Origin: Saccharina japonica
Taxonomy: Eukaryota > Sar > Phaeophyceae > Laminariales > Laminariaceae
DNA: 64,000 bases
Direction of reading: 5' to 3'
Assembly: GCA_008828725.1 (NCBI GenBank)
Contig: MEHQ01002840.1
Coordinates: forward strand, 204,099 to 268,098
The position numbers and the translations under genes were made by a program. The notes under the pieces are model-generated. The model searched no databases. It worked only from the letters and a program-made list of their open reading frames with translations, and was not told where the DNA came from. Positions 1 through 11,242 of the stretch are shown here, piece by piece (positions within the stretch are counted from its first letter, which is position 1; each line of letters starts with the position of its first letter).

Positions 1-395
1 CGGGAGTCGGCCACCTCGTGTGTATGGATATTAATGTGTTGTGTATGGGTGTGTAGGGTGTTTGTCGTGTTTTGCGTGAATGGTATGTTGCGCATGGTGT
101 GTACGTGTACTGTACCATGTTCATGGCAAGGTACATACTATGTGTATGTGTATGTATACTGTGTTGTGTGTATGTATGATGCGTATATTATGTACGTCGT
201 ATATACAAGGAGCATGCTTTGAATTCTGTTTATGATACGTTCGCTGTCATAATGATGTGTATCGTGGATTTTCTATGCATGGCGCGTATGAAATGTATGA
301 TGCGTATGGCGTCCACGGTGTAGTTTGGTCTTGATTCTTTGGTGTTTTCTATCTACAAAATATTTGTAGTGTAACTTTAAATCAATGACTATTAA
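1..395. other. Left flank outside the repeat array, TG/TATG-rich
   Basis: This stretch is not found again in the window. It is rich in TGTGTATG and TATGTATG steps (about 100-210) and has no convincing coding frame. The large repeat starts abruptly at about 396 with AGAAGGCAATGGCC, which occurs inside every other copy at the unit boundary. This is therefore the left edge of the tandem array. I see no gene or regulatory site here. Confidence 0.6.
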
Positions 396-1138
396 CAGAA
401 GGCAATGGCCATCAACTGCGTCAATTTCCCAAGAGACTCGAGCCAAATGTTTGGTAGAATCACGTACGGTACTACGCGATACAAGTTTCGGCACTGCTGT
501 CTTTTTCTGGGTCAAGCCTCAGAATATTACTTCGTATGGATAGTACGGTGCGTCGTACCTCGCTCACGCCTTTTCTTAGGAATTTATATTTTCGTTTGTG
601 GTATTTCGTACATACATCAAGCTAGCATTTATATTAGTTTTCAGTACTACGTGATACTCCTGTACGTCTTCGGTCGCACGTGTTGGGGTATTTCCGTAGC
701 AATGCACGTATACGTCTGTGATTCCCCTGGACGCTACCCGGGTCGACATAATGCTTGTACCTGGGCACACGCAGCAGAGCTGGTAGGTTTCTTGGTATGA
801 GCGCTGTGATAAAAGCGGTGACGAGAAAACTCCAGACCCAGGAAATGTCGGCTCCAGATTATCATATTTCGACGGGCTGCACGTGTTTAGATCATCGTCT
901 TCGCCTTATGATAAAAACCTACGAAGTATAAACACTTAGCTAAATCTCAACAGCTAACATCGCATTGTAAATCTACAGTGCGCTGATCACCCTGCTTCTC
1001 CCCTCTCCCAACTCCCCTCTACTCTTGCTGCACAGCCTTGTATGTGCACCTATGTCTTTATATGCACGCCAGTCCACACCGAGAGACGAATGTGAACCAC
1101 GCCCAGACTTCGAGGCTTGGAAGGAGGCGATTCGCGTC

Positions 1139-2058
1139 ATGGGGAACGCCAAGCCCACGGATCCCTCGTCCGCCTACTCCACCAAGCCGAGTAGCCTCAC
1201 CAACTCCGACTTCAACGACAGTGCTACTGCCGACGCATGCTACGATAGAGGTGCACCACGCGTTTTGTGAGCTCCTCACTTAAGGAGCGTCATACCTCAC
1301 CGGAAAAATGATTTTGGAGGAAACTACAAGTGCTGCCGGATGATAAATCTTATGACCGAAGTATACTCTGAAACAAAAATCGTCACAAAAATGAAAGTCC
1401 GAAGAATTTGGGTTAAGGAGCCCGATCGATCGGAAAAAAAATCAGCCAAAAAGCGCTACCTCTACCGTAGCACGTGTCTGCTTGCAGCACCAACACCAGC
1501 CCCAACACCGGGCCATACACCGCTTCTCGGGATGGTGGCAAAAGCAGCGGCCGCAGCAGCAACGGAACCGCCTAAACGAACCAGAACAATGACACGAACC
1601 ATGGTCACGACCAAGATGACGACGGTACTAGTGATAATGGCGGCAGCAAGGACAGCACCGAGCCAGACCAGATATTATCGACCAACATCGGTGACTCCTT
1701 CGACCACTCCTGTCCAACATTCCGACGGATCGACGGTGCACCATGACGACCACGACCACCACGACCACCACGACCATCAGCACCGCCACCAACGCCGCAA
1801 CGACGTCAACACCAGCGGCAAGGACGAGCCCGAACGGATCAGGCCAACATCCACCAAGAAGCCACCCCGCTCGCCCGCCGCCCCCATAGTTCCCGAAAAC
1901 AACTCCACACCAACCGAAGCGAGCAGCAAAAGAAGCAAATCCCACCTAGCCAGGTACGCCGTAGTGATGTGGTCGATATGGACACGTCACCGGCCTGTGA
2001 CAGAAAGCGTCCCGATCCAACCCCGACACGTAGCGCCTACCCTCCGCTTGCCGGATGA
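1139..2058 (+). pseudogene. ORF-H, copy 1: Ser/Thr/His/Asp/Pro-rich coding remnant, split by a MITE
   Basis: The start is an ATG at 1139 opening M-G-N-A-K-P, the same start seen in sister copies, in the context GCGTCATGGGG. The first ~30 residues (PSSAYSTKPSSLTNSDFN) match the other copies. The frame is then interrupted by a ~243 bp inserted element (1234-1476). Downstream, in the frame running to 2185, the conserved block DGSTVHHDDHDHHDHHDH and then TSGKDEPERIRPTSTKKPP can be read. A frame change follows near 1890-1930. The ancestral stop (after Y-P-P-L-A-G) falls near 2056. No known domain is recognised. The composition suggests a disordered, hydrophilic protein. Function is unknown, and this copy cannot make the full product. 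Confidence 0.5.
1234..1476. mobile_element. MITE family 1, copy A (~243 bp)
   Basis: The segment is absent from ORF-H of copies 2-5, where the sequence runs straight from GTGCTAC into CTGCAGC. Its ends are inverted: the left end reads GCATGCTACGATAGAGGTGC and the right end, reverse-complemented, reads CACGTGCTACGGTAGAGGTA. The same pair of ends bounds an insertion at 27087-27333 in copy 3, in the opposite orientation. There is no coding capacity. I could not define a clean target duplication here. Confidence 0.65.
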
Positions 2059-2398
2059 GCCATTGAAGTCGTGCACCACCCCCCGGAGTCCCCTGTCCAT
2101 CTCCAGAGCCAGCCACGCAACTGCCGGGTCGAAGGAAACTTGTCTAGAGGGGTACTGCGGCGTACCTCATCGGCGTACCTCGTAATACCCCTTTAGACTG
2201 GTTGTTCTTGGACCTGGTAATTCCGTGGCTGGCGCTTGAAGTCTACAGGGAACACCTGAGCGTGGAGGACGACTGCGGTGGCTTCTTCGGCAAGCGGGGA
2301 GTGGACACGACGGGTGTGGGTTGGATCACGCCGCGTCATGTCTCAGGCCGGCGATGCATCCATATCGACCACAACACTACGGCTTATCTCCAGGCAGG
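1945..2398. repeat. Unit palindrome, copy 1
   Basis: The left arm (about 1945-2170) contains GTGGTCGATATGGACACG and ends with AACTTGTCTAGAGGGGTAC. The right arm (about 2185-2398) is its imperfect reverse complement, ending CATATCGACCACAACACTAC. The centre carries GCGTACCTCATCGGCGTAC. The left arm overlaps the 3' end of ORF-H. The right arm is followed at about 2403-2500 by a second partial copy of itself (GACTCGACGGGAGGGGGTTG). This copy is the least perfect of the six. Confidence 0.7.
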
Positions 2399-2717
2399 AA
2401 ATAGACTCGACGGGAGGGGGTTGGGTCAGGCCGCGTCCTGTCGTAGGCCGGCGAGGCATCCCCAACGACCACCACACCTCGGGTGTACGCCACCCCGAGC
2501 CCGGGACCGTATTTCACGTCGAAATCAAGAGGCCGCTGCTGTCGTCACGATCGGATTTACCCGTTGAAACGAACGGTTTGTGGATAGTCCTCGAGAAGAA
2601 TCGTCAAACTACGGCGTCGTTCTCCTTCTCCTCTTCGGATACTGAGGTCGTCGGTATCAACAGTGCAACGGACAGAGAAACGCGTATTTTCCCGCCAACA
2701 ACAGCAGCGGCAGCACT

Positions 2718-2757
<40 letters not shown>

Positions 2758-2823
2758 ACAACAGGCACGGCTGAGGTGGCTGACACCAACGCCGGCGGGA
2801 GGAGTAGACTCCTCCATGCTTGA
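2278..2823 (+). pseudogene. ORF-A, copy 1: coding-like segment with poly-Ala tract
   Basis: The open frame holds a block shared with other copies: FHVEIKRPLLSSRSDLPV, then TTASFSFSSSDTEVVG, a poly-Ala run encoded by CAG/GCA-type repeats (2701-2757), then TTGTAEVADTNAGG. The same frame is used in copies 3, 4, 5 and 6, which argues that this was protein-coding. The N-terminal ~60 residues overlap the right palindrome arm and may not be genuine. No known domain is recognised. The frame closes at 2821-2823, whereas copy 4 continues into MLNDMRGMGDALKATPEKKG. The product is unknown, probably disordered, and probably no longer functional. Confidence 0.45.
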
Positions 2824-3339
2824 AAAAGGCTCAACGACATGCGGCGGACGGGGGATGTTTGGCGGCGATACCCGAGAAGGAGGGGAGGGGTATTCGTGTG
2901 TAGGCTGGCTGACGCACTAGGCAACACCACCAGGGGAACGCAGGGAGGCGGCTGGGCGGAAGGGAGGCGGCGCTCGGCGAAAAGGGGCGCTTGATGAGTT
3001 GGGAATTAACTTGACTCTCTGGTGCCTCCGGGCAAGCGGCGTGACAGTTTGAATAATCCCCATAATACATGAGTTTATAATACAGTAGTATCCGGGGGCG
3101 TTTGTTTACCACACAATACTGAACACAGTTTAACATATACATTTCATTGATCGTTCAAGTACACAGGTACTACCTACCGTACAACAAGATGAAAATACAT
3201 GCGGTCGCCAATACCGTACGTTATTGAAGTTTAATGTAGCATTTTGCGAGTTTTATAAAGGCGCTCCTAACAGCAGTAGTAGTAAAAGTATAGTGGCTTA
3301 TCATATAGCCCAAAATCGGCCCGAGAAAATAGAACACCG

Positions 3340-3960
3340 GGCTCTTGTCCTGCCCGTCCACCTCGGTTGGGCGAGAGAAACGCGCCACAACGTTTACCAT
3401 CCTGCAGTGTACCGCATCTGCCATAGTAAAGTGAGACGGGTTTTGTCCTCTTTTTCCACCTTGATCGGACCCCCTTGTGAGTTTTTGTTTTTGTTTACTA
3501 CAGTAAGTCACCGAAGTCGGAGCCAGGTATGGAATACATATTGTCCCTTGGCGACACTTTGGTCTGGGCATATGGTATCGGGTCTGATTCTACGGTGCCA
3601 CCTTGATCGGGCTACGGTGTGACGCGACGGGTTTAACCATTTAGAGCGTCACCTTGGCCGGAGAAATTTGGAACTGGTTCGGTCTCGAATTCCGGTCGCA
3701 TCAAAATTTAACGGGTTTTGTCCTACACTATGAATTGCCACCTCGGTCGGAGTTAAGCGTAACGTGAGCTGTCTTCCAACGCCATTTCGGTCTGCTCCTA
3801 GTGTACTGTTTCCCTCAGTTTCGTGTCATGCCACCTGCATCGTCTGGTGCAACTGGCGGCCGGGTTATATGGGACAGTGTCCTCGAGCAGTGGTGCCTGT
3901 GGTGCGGGACGATTCCGACTGGTGCTACAGTGCAGGGGCTATGTAGGGCCAATTGTTGTT
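3340..3960. repeat. Degenerate ~47-50 bp minisatellite, copy 1
   Basis: Variants of CCACCTTGGTCGG recur at about 3359, 3456, 3505, 3551, 3598, 3648, 3692, 3738, 3781 and 3830, so the spacing is about 43-50 bp or a double of it. Several are followed by ACGGGTTTTGTCC or GACGCGACGGGTTT. The same module lies at the corresponding place in copies 3, 4, 5 and, inverted, 6. Copy 2 has lost it. There is no coding potential. Confidence 0.6.
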
Positions 3961-6900
3961 TACTTGCACATCAAGGTCACTGGGTCGGTTGTTTGTTTGT
4001 AAATAACTAAAAACGTGGCCTCGACAATGCGTTGTTTGCAGCCTAGCAAACATCCTCCCATGGCGGTGGAAACCTCTTCACCACAAAGCATATATAGTCA
4101 AAAATCTAAAGGAATAGGGTAGTCACTCAACCGAGTGTGTCTGAGCGGCTGATGAAAGTGCCCAGAAACTAAAAGTGCTTTCCCCCTATAAGGGTAGCAT
4201 CATCAGTGGACTCCTCCTACAAAATGATAAGCTGGCGAAACATTCACACAAAACAATCTTGCCTGTGTATACACCTGCGGAGTGGCAGAGGTAGTTCGTT
4301 GGTATCCATACTGTACTGTACTATAGTCGCGTTGTAGCATGCATGCGGTCGATCTCGCGCACGGTTGATGTTTCTGGAGTATGTACAAAATGGCGACTCG
4401 GACAATCAGCACCATCCCCATTGATCAAACGCGTCACCCGTCATGGTTGGGAGGGAAACACCTCAGTCGCCCCCGCCTCCACCCACTCGCCGTGTATGCC
4501 TACATCCTCTCCTAGACTGAATACTTGCAAACACCGGTTGACAGTAAAGTTACCTGGTATGGCAGTAAAAAATATATATAATATATATTTATATATCGCA
4601 GTGGACAAATATCCGTAAGACTGCTGGTTGTCTCGTGGTGTGTTTGCGATCGACTACATACTATAGATATAAGAGTAAGATTAGCGGTTGTCTCGTAGTA
4701 TGTTTGGGTTTGGGTTTGTCTCGGCGAGGCACACTCTGCTGGATGTGTGGCACACCACGGTAACATACCATACGATATAGGCCCCCTTCCTCGCGTAATA
4801 TAGTATCACGCCTACCCCTCAGTTCCGCTTGGATATGTGGCATGGACCATCTATCACGATTGCACGGCAATAATGCAATGGGAAGTTCATTACGTGACGG
4901 ATTTTCTACGTAACTAGTACTGCTGTACACGTATTGTACGACGACGGTTGTCGGTCTCCAATTCCGAGCCCGCTCCCCTCTCGTTTCTACAGGGCTCTCT
5001 CTTCCATACACAACGTTTCGCCTCTGCAATATGAAAGAAACGTGGGCATGCGCATATGGCTGTGCTCTCTATACGCGAAATGTTTGTCGGAACACGAGAA
5101 GGCCGTGCACATGATAACACATGCACGGACTTACGAGGGGGAACCTTGCTTCAACTTGCGATAGGTGAACTTCAGGAGTCTGCTCGTATAGGTTGTGAAC
5201 GTACTACTGCACTACTGCAGTACTGTATCTCCCTGTTTTTGTTTCCGAACAAGGTTCCTACGGAGATTCATGGATACATTGTTTCTTAGGGATTGAAGTT
5301 CAGGTGGTCTGTCGTAGACTATTGATTTGTGTTGTGCCTCGTATGTATTGTTTTCTTGTTGTCTACTGTACCAGTATTGCGCCGGTACTCCTCGATGGAC
5401 TTTTACTATCACACGCGGGTCAAACGCGATGGAGCGTTTATCAAATGTCACCCCTCTGATAAATCCATTCTGTTTTACATATTGTATTCTGTCTACTGTA
5501 CTACGTTGATCGTTGCACTATAATCACAAGCTGGTAAAACGTGATTGTGTTCTTCCAACATTATAAGCCCCTGGTAGGCCAGTTTATCGTCGTCGCCTGA
5601 AGGACCCGTGTTCTGATCTGTCCTCGACACCTTCCAATCACTAATCAAATATTGAAAACTTAATCTTTAACATACCCGAATTCAACCATTTCCCATCAGT
5701 TGAATCGAAGTTCACATCGTCAAAGTACCCGCACGCACTATTCAGCAACACACGTACTGCTGTACGAGTAGTAGGACATATATACCACAACACAAATTCA
5801 GAAGTAAGAAAGAGGCCGGGTTATTACTATCCCATGTTTGTGTGTTCACATCTTGTGCCTATACACTGCCCGTATCAACCCGTGTCATACCTGGCAAATC
5901 GCGTCTAGCCAAGGACACACGTTGTATCCCGAAGGTTAGTGCCTTGATATGCGGTTAATATGCCCTCGAACGCATTTTTATTCTTGTCGTTCAGCGCCAA
6001 CTCTTGCTGGTCCACCATGAAACCTTCGATCCCCGATCCTCCGGCATCCTGTTATCTGGGGTGAGCAGCAGGGGTCACGAGACAAGCAGCAGTCCCGGTC
6101 AGGGGTACGAAACACACGCTGTTTTGTTTCGAGTGAGACATCACAATTTACGACGACAATGACTGAGCTATATAAACGGGACACATTGCACGAAAGGTGT
6201 CAAATCAAATCGACCTCGATAATTATGTGTGCTGTACTGTAGCTACACTGAGGCCTTAATGGCTTTCTCCTACAGCTGTATGGCGAAGCACAGGTCATGT
6301 GCGCTAAACTATAGGTTTCGCAAAACTGAAACCGCGAGGCATGCCATTAACAAAATACGATACACGGCCAATCATCGCCGTTGCACGGCGAGTAACCGAT
6401 GGAAAAACACGCTACATCCGCGCGTGCCTGCGAATACCAGCCATCGAGGAAGTTACCCAACACACTTACTTACTTGTGAATTAATTATTTGCCGGAGCGG
6501 GGTCCATGTCTATAATATTGGAGCTTCATGGCTTGAACGGTGTTTTCGTTGTTTGTTTGAATGTTGATTACCTTTTCTGGTGACGTTTCCGCTCCACAAA
6601 AGCACTTGGTCCGTCGACGAACAAGCCACGGAGACTATCGCCAGCTGGCTTCCAGATCTCAGGAGTGAGAGTGTCGCCCCTGGCCCATGCATTAGTTCGA
6701 CGGACCTCTGAGATTGAGGCATACTTGGTTGAATTATGGCTGCCGAGGCATAACGATATACATATACGTATAGTCGTCGAAGCGCATGTACAGTGGGTGT
6801 TATGATTTCGTGAGCGCTTTGGCGCTGCTGCCGTCGCACCATGTAGCATGACGGCCCTGGAAGGTGTTTGCGCCTATTAGGGAAGCCTCTACAGATCACC

Positions 6901-9278
6901 CCCGCCTCTGTTTGTGGTTCTTTCAATGTACTCTATACCACCATTATCCGCGTTCTCTGAATTATGAAGCAACGGGGGTAATTTAAAACCGCAGGCAATG
7001 AGAAGGGCCAATGATCTCTCCTGAGACCGAAAGGGCCCGTATTTAGTGGTTGGCCCCCTGATACATAATATGTATTCACACAGTAGCGCAGGCACAGTAC
7101 GTTGTAGTGTGAACGTCTTGCTCTACCGTAAGACCATACTTAAATGGGAGATCCTGGTATGTCGTACGATCATAGTCTGATGTGGTAAAACTTTGTACTT
7201 TCGGCAGTATTTGATGATGATGTCGTTTATTTTATAAGGTTGTGCACAAGTGACACCCGTTGAGCATTTGGGATCTAATGATGTACGAATATAGGTGTAT
7301 AGGTAGTATATTTTTATCCCAGCATAGCCTTGCCAAACCTTCGCAATATATTTCGAAACACTTTTTCCGTGATCTCCCGCTCCCTTTAACGATCTCCAAC
7401 TATACATAGAATCAATAATAATATACTGTAATATCATATATCTAAACATCACAAAACCTACATACCAGGTGTAAAACATGCGGGGGAGGTGTAGGTGGAA
7501 TACACATTAATTGTTTACCCAGCAGGGACACGATATGCCGGAGGCCCTCCTACCTAACCAAAACCACCCCCCTAGGCATGGCCCTCTCGATTGGACTATC
7601 GTGATACCCTGTGAACGCGGTGACAGCAGCCTCCCACAACTACGCTGCATCATCCCAATTATTGTATGCTGACCTGGCCCTGCAAATATTGGGATACTTA
7701 GCCTTGACAAAGAACGACCGTCAGCAACACGTTTCTATCTTGGCGAAACGGAGCGTTAGATTTTTCCTTCTCCAAGGACCCAAGCCATATTTTTCGAGCG
7801 CGCTGCTACTGAGCAAATGACACGTTGACATGCTGAAAAAATACATCTAAACGTACTGGCACTAGGTACCAATAGCCCCCCTACACACGGGTCCAACCTG
7901 CTTCGGCGGGCTTACACAGCCCCCGCTAGGCGTGTTTCGATCGTGATCAACCGAGGCAGTGCACTACGTAACATATGCGGATGATACTCATTTTACGCTA
8001 TACGTACCGTTTATTTTTTCTCACACCTTAACGTTTGCTCACTCAGACTGCGAGTCGGCACGGGCGAGATATGCTGCTCTTAGCGCTCATCTAGCGCACG
8101 ATCCACTTCGCGATAGAGTTGGCAGGGAGAGTCATCAGGTTTAGCTGGTTGTAGACAACTCGCATCGGCTCGTGGTGTATATACATATTGTGCATATCGC
8201 CGGTACACATTAACCTCACACAGGACAGGTTGCGGAAACATCAGCGATTATAACATTTCATCGGCGATCACGCAGTGTCGACGACGCCCGCAGACGATTT
8301 TCAACAAATACCTTCGGGATACGGTTTGGTCGGGGAGCCGGGAAACCCAGCATTCACGGGATATATTTATAGGGCAAGAAGGTGTAATGTATGCTGAGAA
8401 CTCATGCTTATCAGGGTTGACAAGCTGGCGGGCACTATAAAATAGTGTTCTGAAAATACTTGCCCCTTGATATTGTTACGACCGGCTCGTGGATCGGGCA
8501 ATTGTGTCTTCCATTTTCTTGTTCAAGTACATTGATTACAGTAGAAGGCAATGACCATCAACTCCATCCATTTCCATAGAGACTCGATCCAAATTTTCAT
8601 ATAATCACGTACTGTTGTAGTACGCGACACAAATTTCGGAAGTGCTGTGATTTTCTGGGTCAAGGCTCCGATTCATACTTTGTATGGATGGTAGATTGTG
8701 CCGTACCTCATTCACTTTTTTTCTTTATATTAGCTTTTTCTGTTTGAGGTATTTCGTACATATATCAAGCTAGCACTTCTCGTATGGCAGAATTCAGCAC
8801 TGCGTGATACTCCTGTACGTCGGTCGCACGTGTTGGGGTATTTCCGTAAACAATGTACGTATAGGTCTGTCATTCCCCTGGACGCTACCCGGGTCGACAT
8901 AACGCTTTTATCTGAATACATGCAGTAGAGCTGTTCCGGTTTGTTGGTATGAGCTCTGTCAAGAACGCGCCGACCCGAAGACTCCAGACCCAGGCAATGT
9001 CGGCTCTAGATTCCCATCTTCCGACGGGCTGCACGTGTTTAGATCATCATGCCCGCCGTATTATATATACAGGTATACACTTAGGTAAAACTCAACACCC
9101 AAAAATCGCAATATACATCTACAGTGCGCTTGTCAGCCTGCCCCTCGCCTCTCCCAAATTTTCTCCACCCGTGCTGCACTCCTTGTATGCGCATTTCTGC
9201 GTGTATACAAAGGCTAATCCACACCGAGATGAAGTTAATGTTCGCCTGGACTTCGAGGCTTTGATGGCGATTCGCTCC

Positions 9279-9954
9279 ATGGGGAACGCCAAGCCCAGGG
9301 CTCCCTCGTCCGCCTACTCCACCGAGCCTAGTAGCGTCACCAACTCCGACTTCGACGACGGTGCTACCACCTGCAGCACTAACACAAGCCTCGTTCCCGA
9401 GCCATGCACCACTACACTGGTGGCGAATACAGCAACAGCAACGGCAGCAGCGACGGCACTACAAACAAGAACAAGAACACGCACCCGAACCATGGTAACC
9501 ACCAAGATGACCACAGTACTACTGTAGCGATATCGACGGCAGCAAGGACAACACCGAGTCATGCCAAACATCATCGGCCGGCACGGTGTCGCCTTCGACC
9601 CCTCCCGACGAACGTTCTCATGGCTCGATGGCGCACCATGACAATAACGACCGCAACTACCACCACGACCATCGCCGCCGCCACCAACACCGCGACGATG
9701 TCGACACCAGCGGCAAGAACGACCCCCAACCGACCAGGCCAACATCCAACATGGTGCCAGCCCGCTCGCCTACCGCCTCCAACGTTCCCGACAACGACTC
9801 TACTCCACCCGAAGCGAGCGTAAAAATGATCAAAACACAACCTAGCCAAGTACGACGTAGTATTGTGGTCGATATGGACGCGTCGCCGGCCTGTGACAGA
9901 AAGCTTCCTGGTCCAACACCGACACGTCGCGCTTACCCCCCGCTTGCCGGATGA
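9279..9954 (+). pseudogene. ORF-H, copy 2: coding remnant with two frameshifts
   Basis: The ATG at 9279 opens M-G-N-A-K-P and runs through PSSAYSTEPSSVTNSDFDDG. The continuation GSSDGTTNKNKNTHPNHGNHQ lies in a second frame (to about 9530). The rest (SMAHHDNNDRNYHHDHRRRH, TSGKNDPQPTRPTS, QPSQVRRSIVVDMDASPACD, ending Y-P-P-L-A-G) lies in a third frame, closing at 9954. The frame shifts fall near 9400 and 9560. Blocks match copies 1, 3, 4 and 5 at the protein level. No family is recognised. This copy is broken, but its C-terminal third is the cleanest in the array. Confidence 0.5.
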
Positions 9955-10275
9955 GCCACTGAAGTCGTGCGCCACCCCCCGGAGTCCCCTGTCCATCTCC
10001 AGAGCCGGCCACGCAACTGCCGGGTCGAAGGAAACTTGTCTAGAGGGGTACTACAGCGTACGTCATCGGCGTACTTCGTAATACCCCTCTGGACAGGTTT
10101 ATCTTTGACCTGGTAATTCCGTGGCTGGCGCTTGAAATATACAGAGGACACCAGAGGGTCGTGGATGACTGCGGTGGCTCGTTCGGCAAGCGGTGAGTGG
10201 ACGCGACGGGTGTGGGTTTGGTCAGGCCGCGCCGTGTCTCAGGCCGGCGACGCATCTATATCGACCACAACACCT
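9845..10275. repeat. Unit palindrome, copy 2
   Basis: The left arm (about 9845-10050: GTCGATATGGACGCGTCGCC through CCGGGTCGAAGGAAACTTGT) is mirrored by the right arm (about 10078-10275: CTGGACAGGTTTATCTTTGA through GGCGACGCATCTATATCGAC). The centre is GAGGGGTACTACAGCGTACG. The left arm covers the last ~35 codons of ORF-H and its stop. Confidence 0.75.
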
Positions 10276-10673
10276 CGGGTTTACGCCACTCCGAGCCCGC
10301 GATCTACTTTCACGTCAAGGTCAAGAGACCGCTGCTGTCGTCACGATCGGATTTACCCGTTCAAAAACGAGAGTTGTCGATAGTCCTCGAGAATCATCCT
10401 CACACTACGGCGTCGTTCTCCCACCCCTCTTTGGATACTGGGGTTGTGAGTAAAACCCCGAAACGGACGGAGAATAGCGTGTTTCCCCGCCAACAGCAGC
10501 AGTGGCAGCAGCGGCAGCAGCAGCGGCGGCAGCAGCCACATCAGGCACAGTTGAGGTTTCCGACGCCAACGCTGGCGGGAGACACAGACTCGTTCAAGAT
10601 CAACGACATGCGGCGGAAGGTTGATGTATCGGCGGCGACACCGGAGAAGGAGCGGAGGGGTATTCGTGGGTAG
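10197..10673 (+). pseudogene. ORF-A, copy 2: frameshifted into a poly-Gln reading
   Basis: The open frame begins inside the right palindrome arm and reads FHVKVKRPLLSSRSDLPV and ENHPHTTASFSHPSLDTGVV. It then slips by one base near 10455-10480, so the trinucleotide tract at 10491-10540 is read as Gln rather than Ala. It ends NDMRRKVDVSAATPEKERRG, a block also seen in copy 4, which shows the frame is restored. The family is unknown. Confidence 0.4.
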
Positions 10674-11242
10674 GCTGGCTGGCGCAACAGGCAACACCAC
10701 CAAGAAGTCAAGAGCATAGGGGGGCCGCTGGGCGGGAGGGAGGCGGCGCTCGGCGAAAGGGGCGCTTGCTGAGTTGGGAATGAACTTGACACTTTGGTGC
10801 CTCCGGGCAAGCGGCGTGACGGTCAGATAGTAACCCGGGAATCGAGATGTTGAATAAGCTCCGTAAGATGTGATTTCGAATAGTATCCGGTGGCGTTAAT
10901 TTACCACACGACACTGCACACAGTTTCACATCTACACTGAATTACTCGTTCAAGTACAGGTACTATCTACCTTACAGGAAGAGGTAAATACATACAGTCG
11001 CAAATCCCGTACGTCATCGAACTTGAACATCGTACTTTTTAGTTTCTTAAAGGTGCTCCTAGCACCGGTAGTAGAAGAGTAGTGGTTTAGTATGAAGCCC
11101 AACCCCTTCGGGCCAAACCGGATTCGATTGTTGACGGACAGCAGTGAACGACATATTTCACTGACCACCAAATCAAACTATTGTATGCGATGTAAAGAGG
11201 GCTTGATTGATCGGCCAGACACACGCAAAGAACCCCCCCCAC

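Larger units (their letters stand above)
396..8542 (+). repeat. Large tandem repeat unit, copy 1 (8.1 kb)
   Basis: This is the first of five direct copies. Landmarks in order are the head AGAAGGCAATG at 396, ORF-H at 1139, the palindrome centre near 2175, the CAG/poly-Ala tract at 2701-2757, the ~47 bp minisatellite at 3340-3960, ATCAAACGCGTCACCCG near 4424, GTGGGCATGCGCATA near 5041, CCCATCAGTTGAATCG near 5690, TTTGCGCCTATTAGGGA near 6863, CCAACCTGCTTCGGCGGGC near 7886, and GGTTTGGTCGGGGAGCCGGG near 8321. It lacks block Q, which copies 2, 3 and 4 carry. From about 3970 to 8540 there is no ORF conserved in the sister copies. I regard that body as noncoding. Confidence 0.85.

Noticed and set aside
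1628-1945. Minus-strand open frames rich in Val/Ala opposite ORF-H (also 9571-9996, 22902-23375, 32559-32939 and 42737-43162)
   Set aside because: They are the antisense reading of the CAC/GAC-rich ORF-H sequence. Poly-Val runs such as VVVVVVVVMV are the mirror of His/Asp codons, and the frame is kept only where ORF-H is.
7123-7479. Tyr/Ile-rich 118-codon minus-strand frame in the unit body
   Set aside because: The corresponding region in copies 2, 3 and 4 has stops in that frame. AT-rich composition explains the opening.
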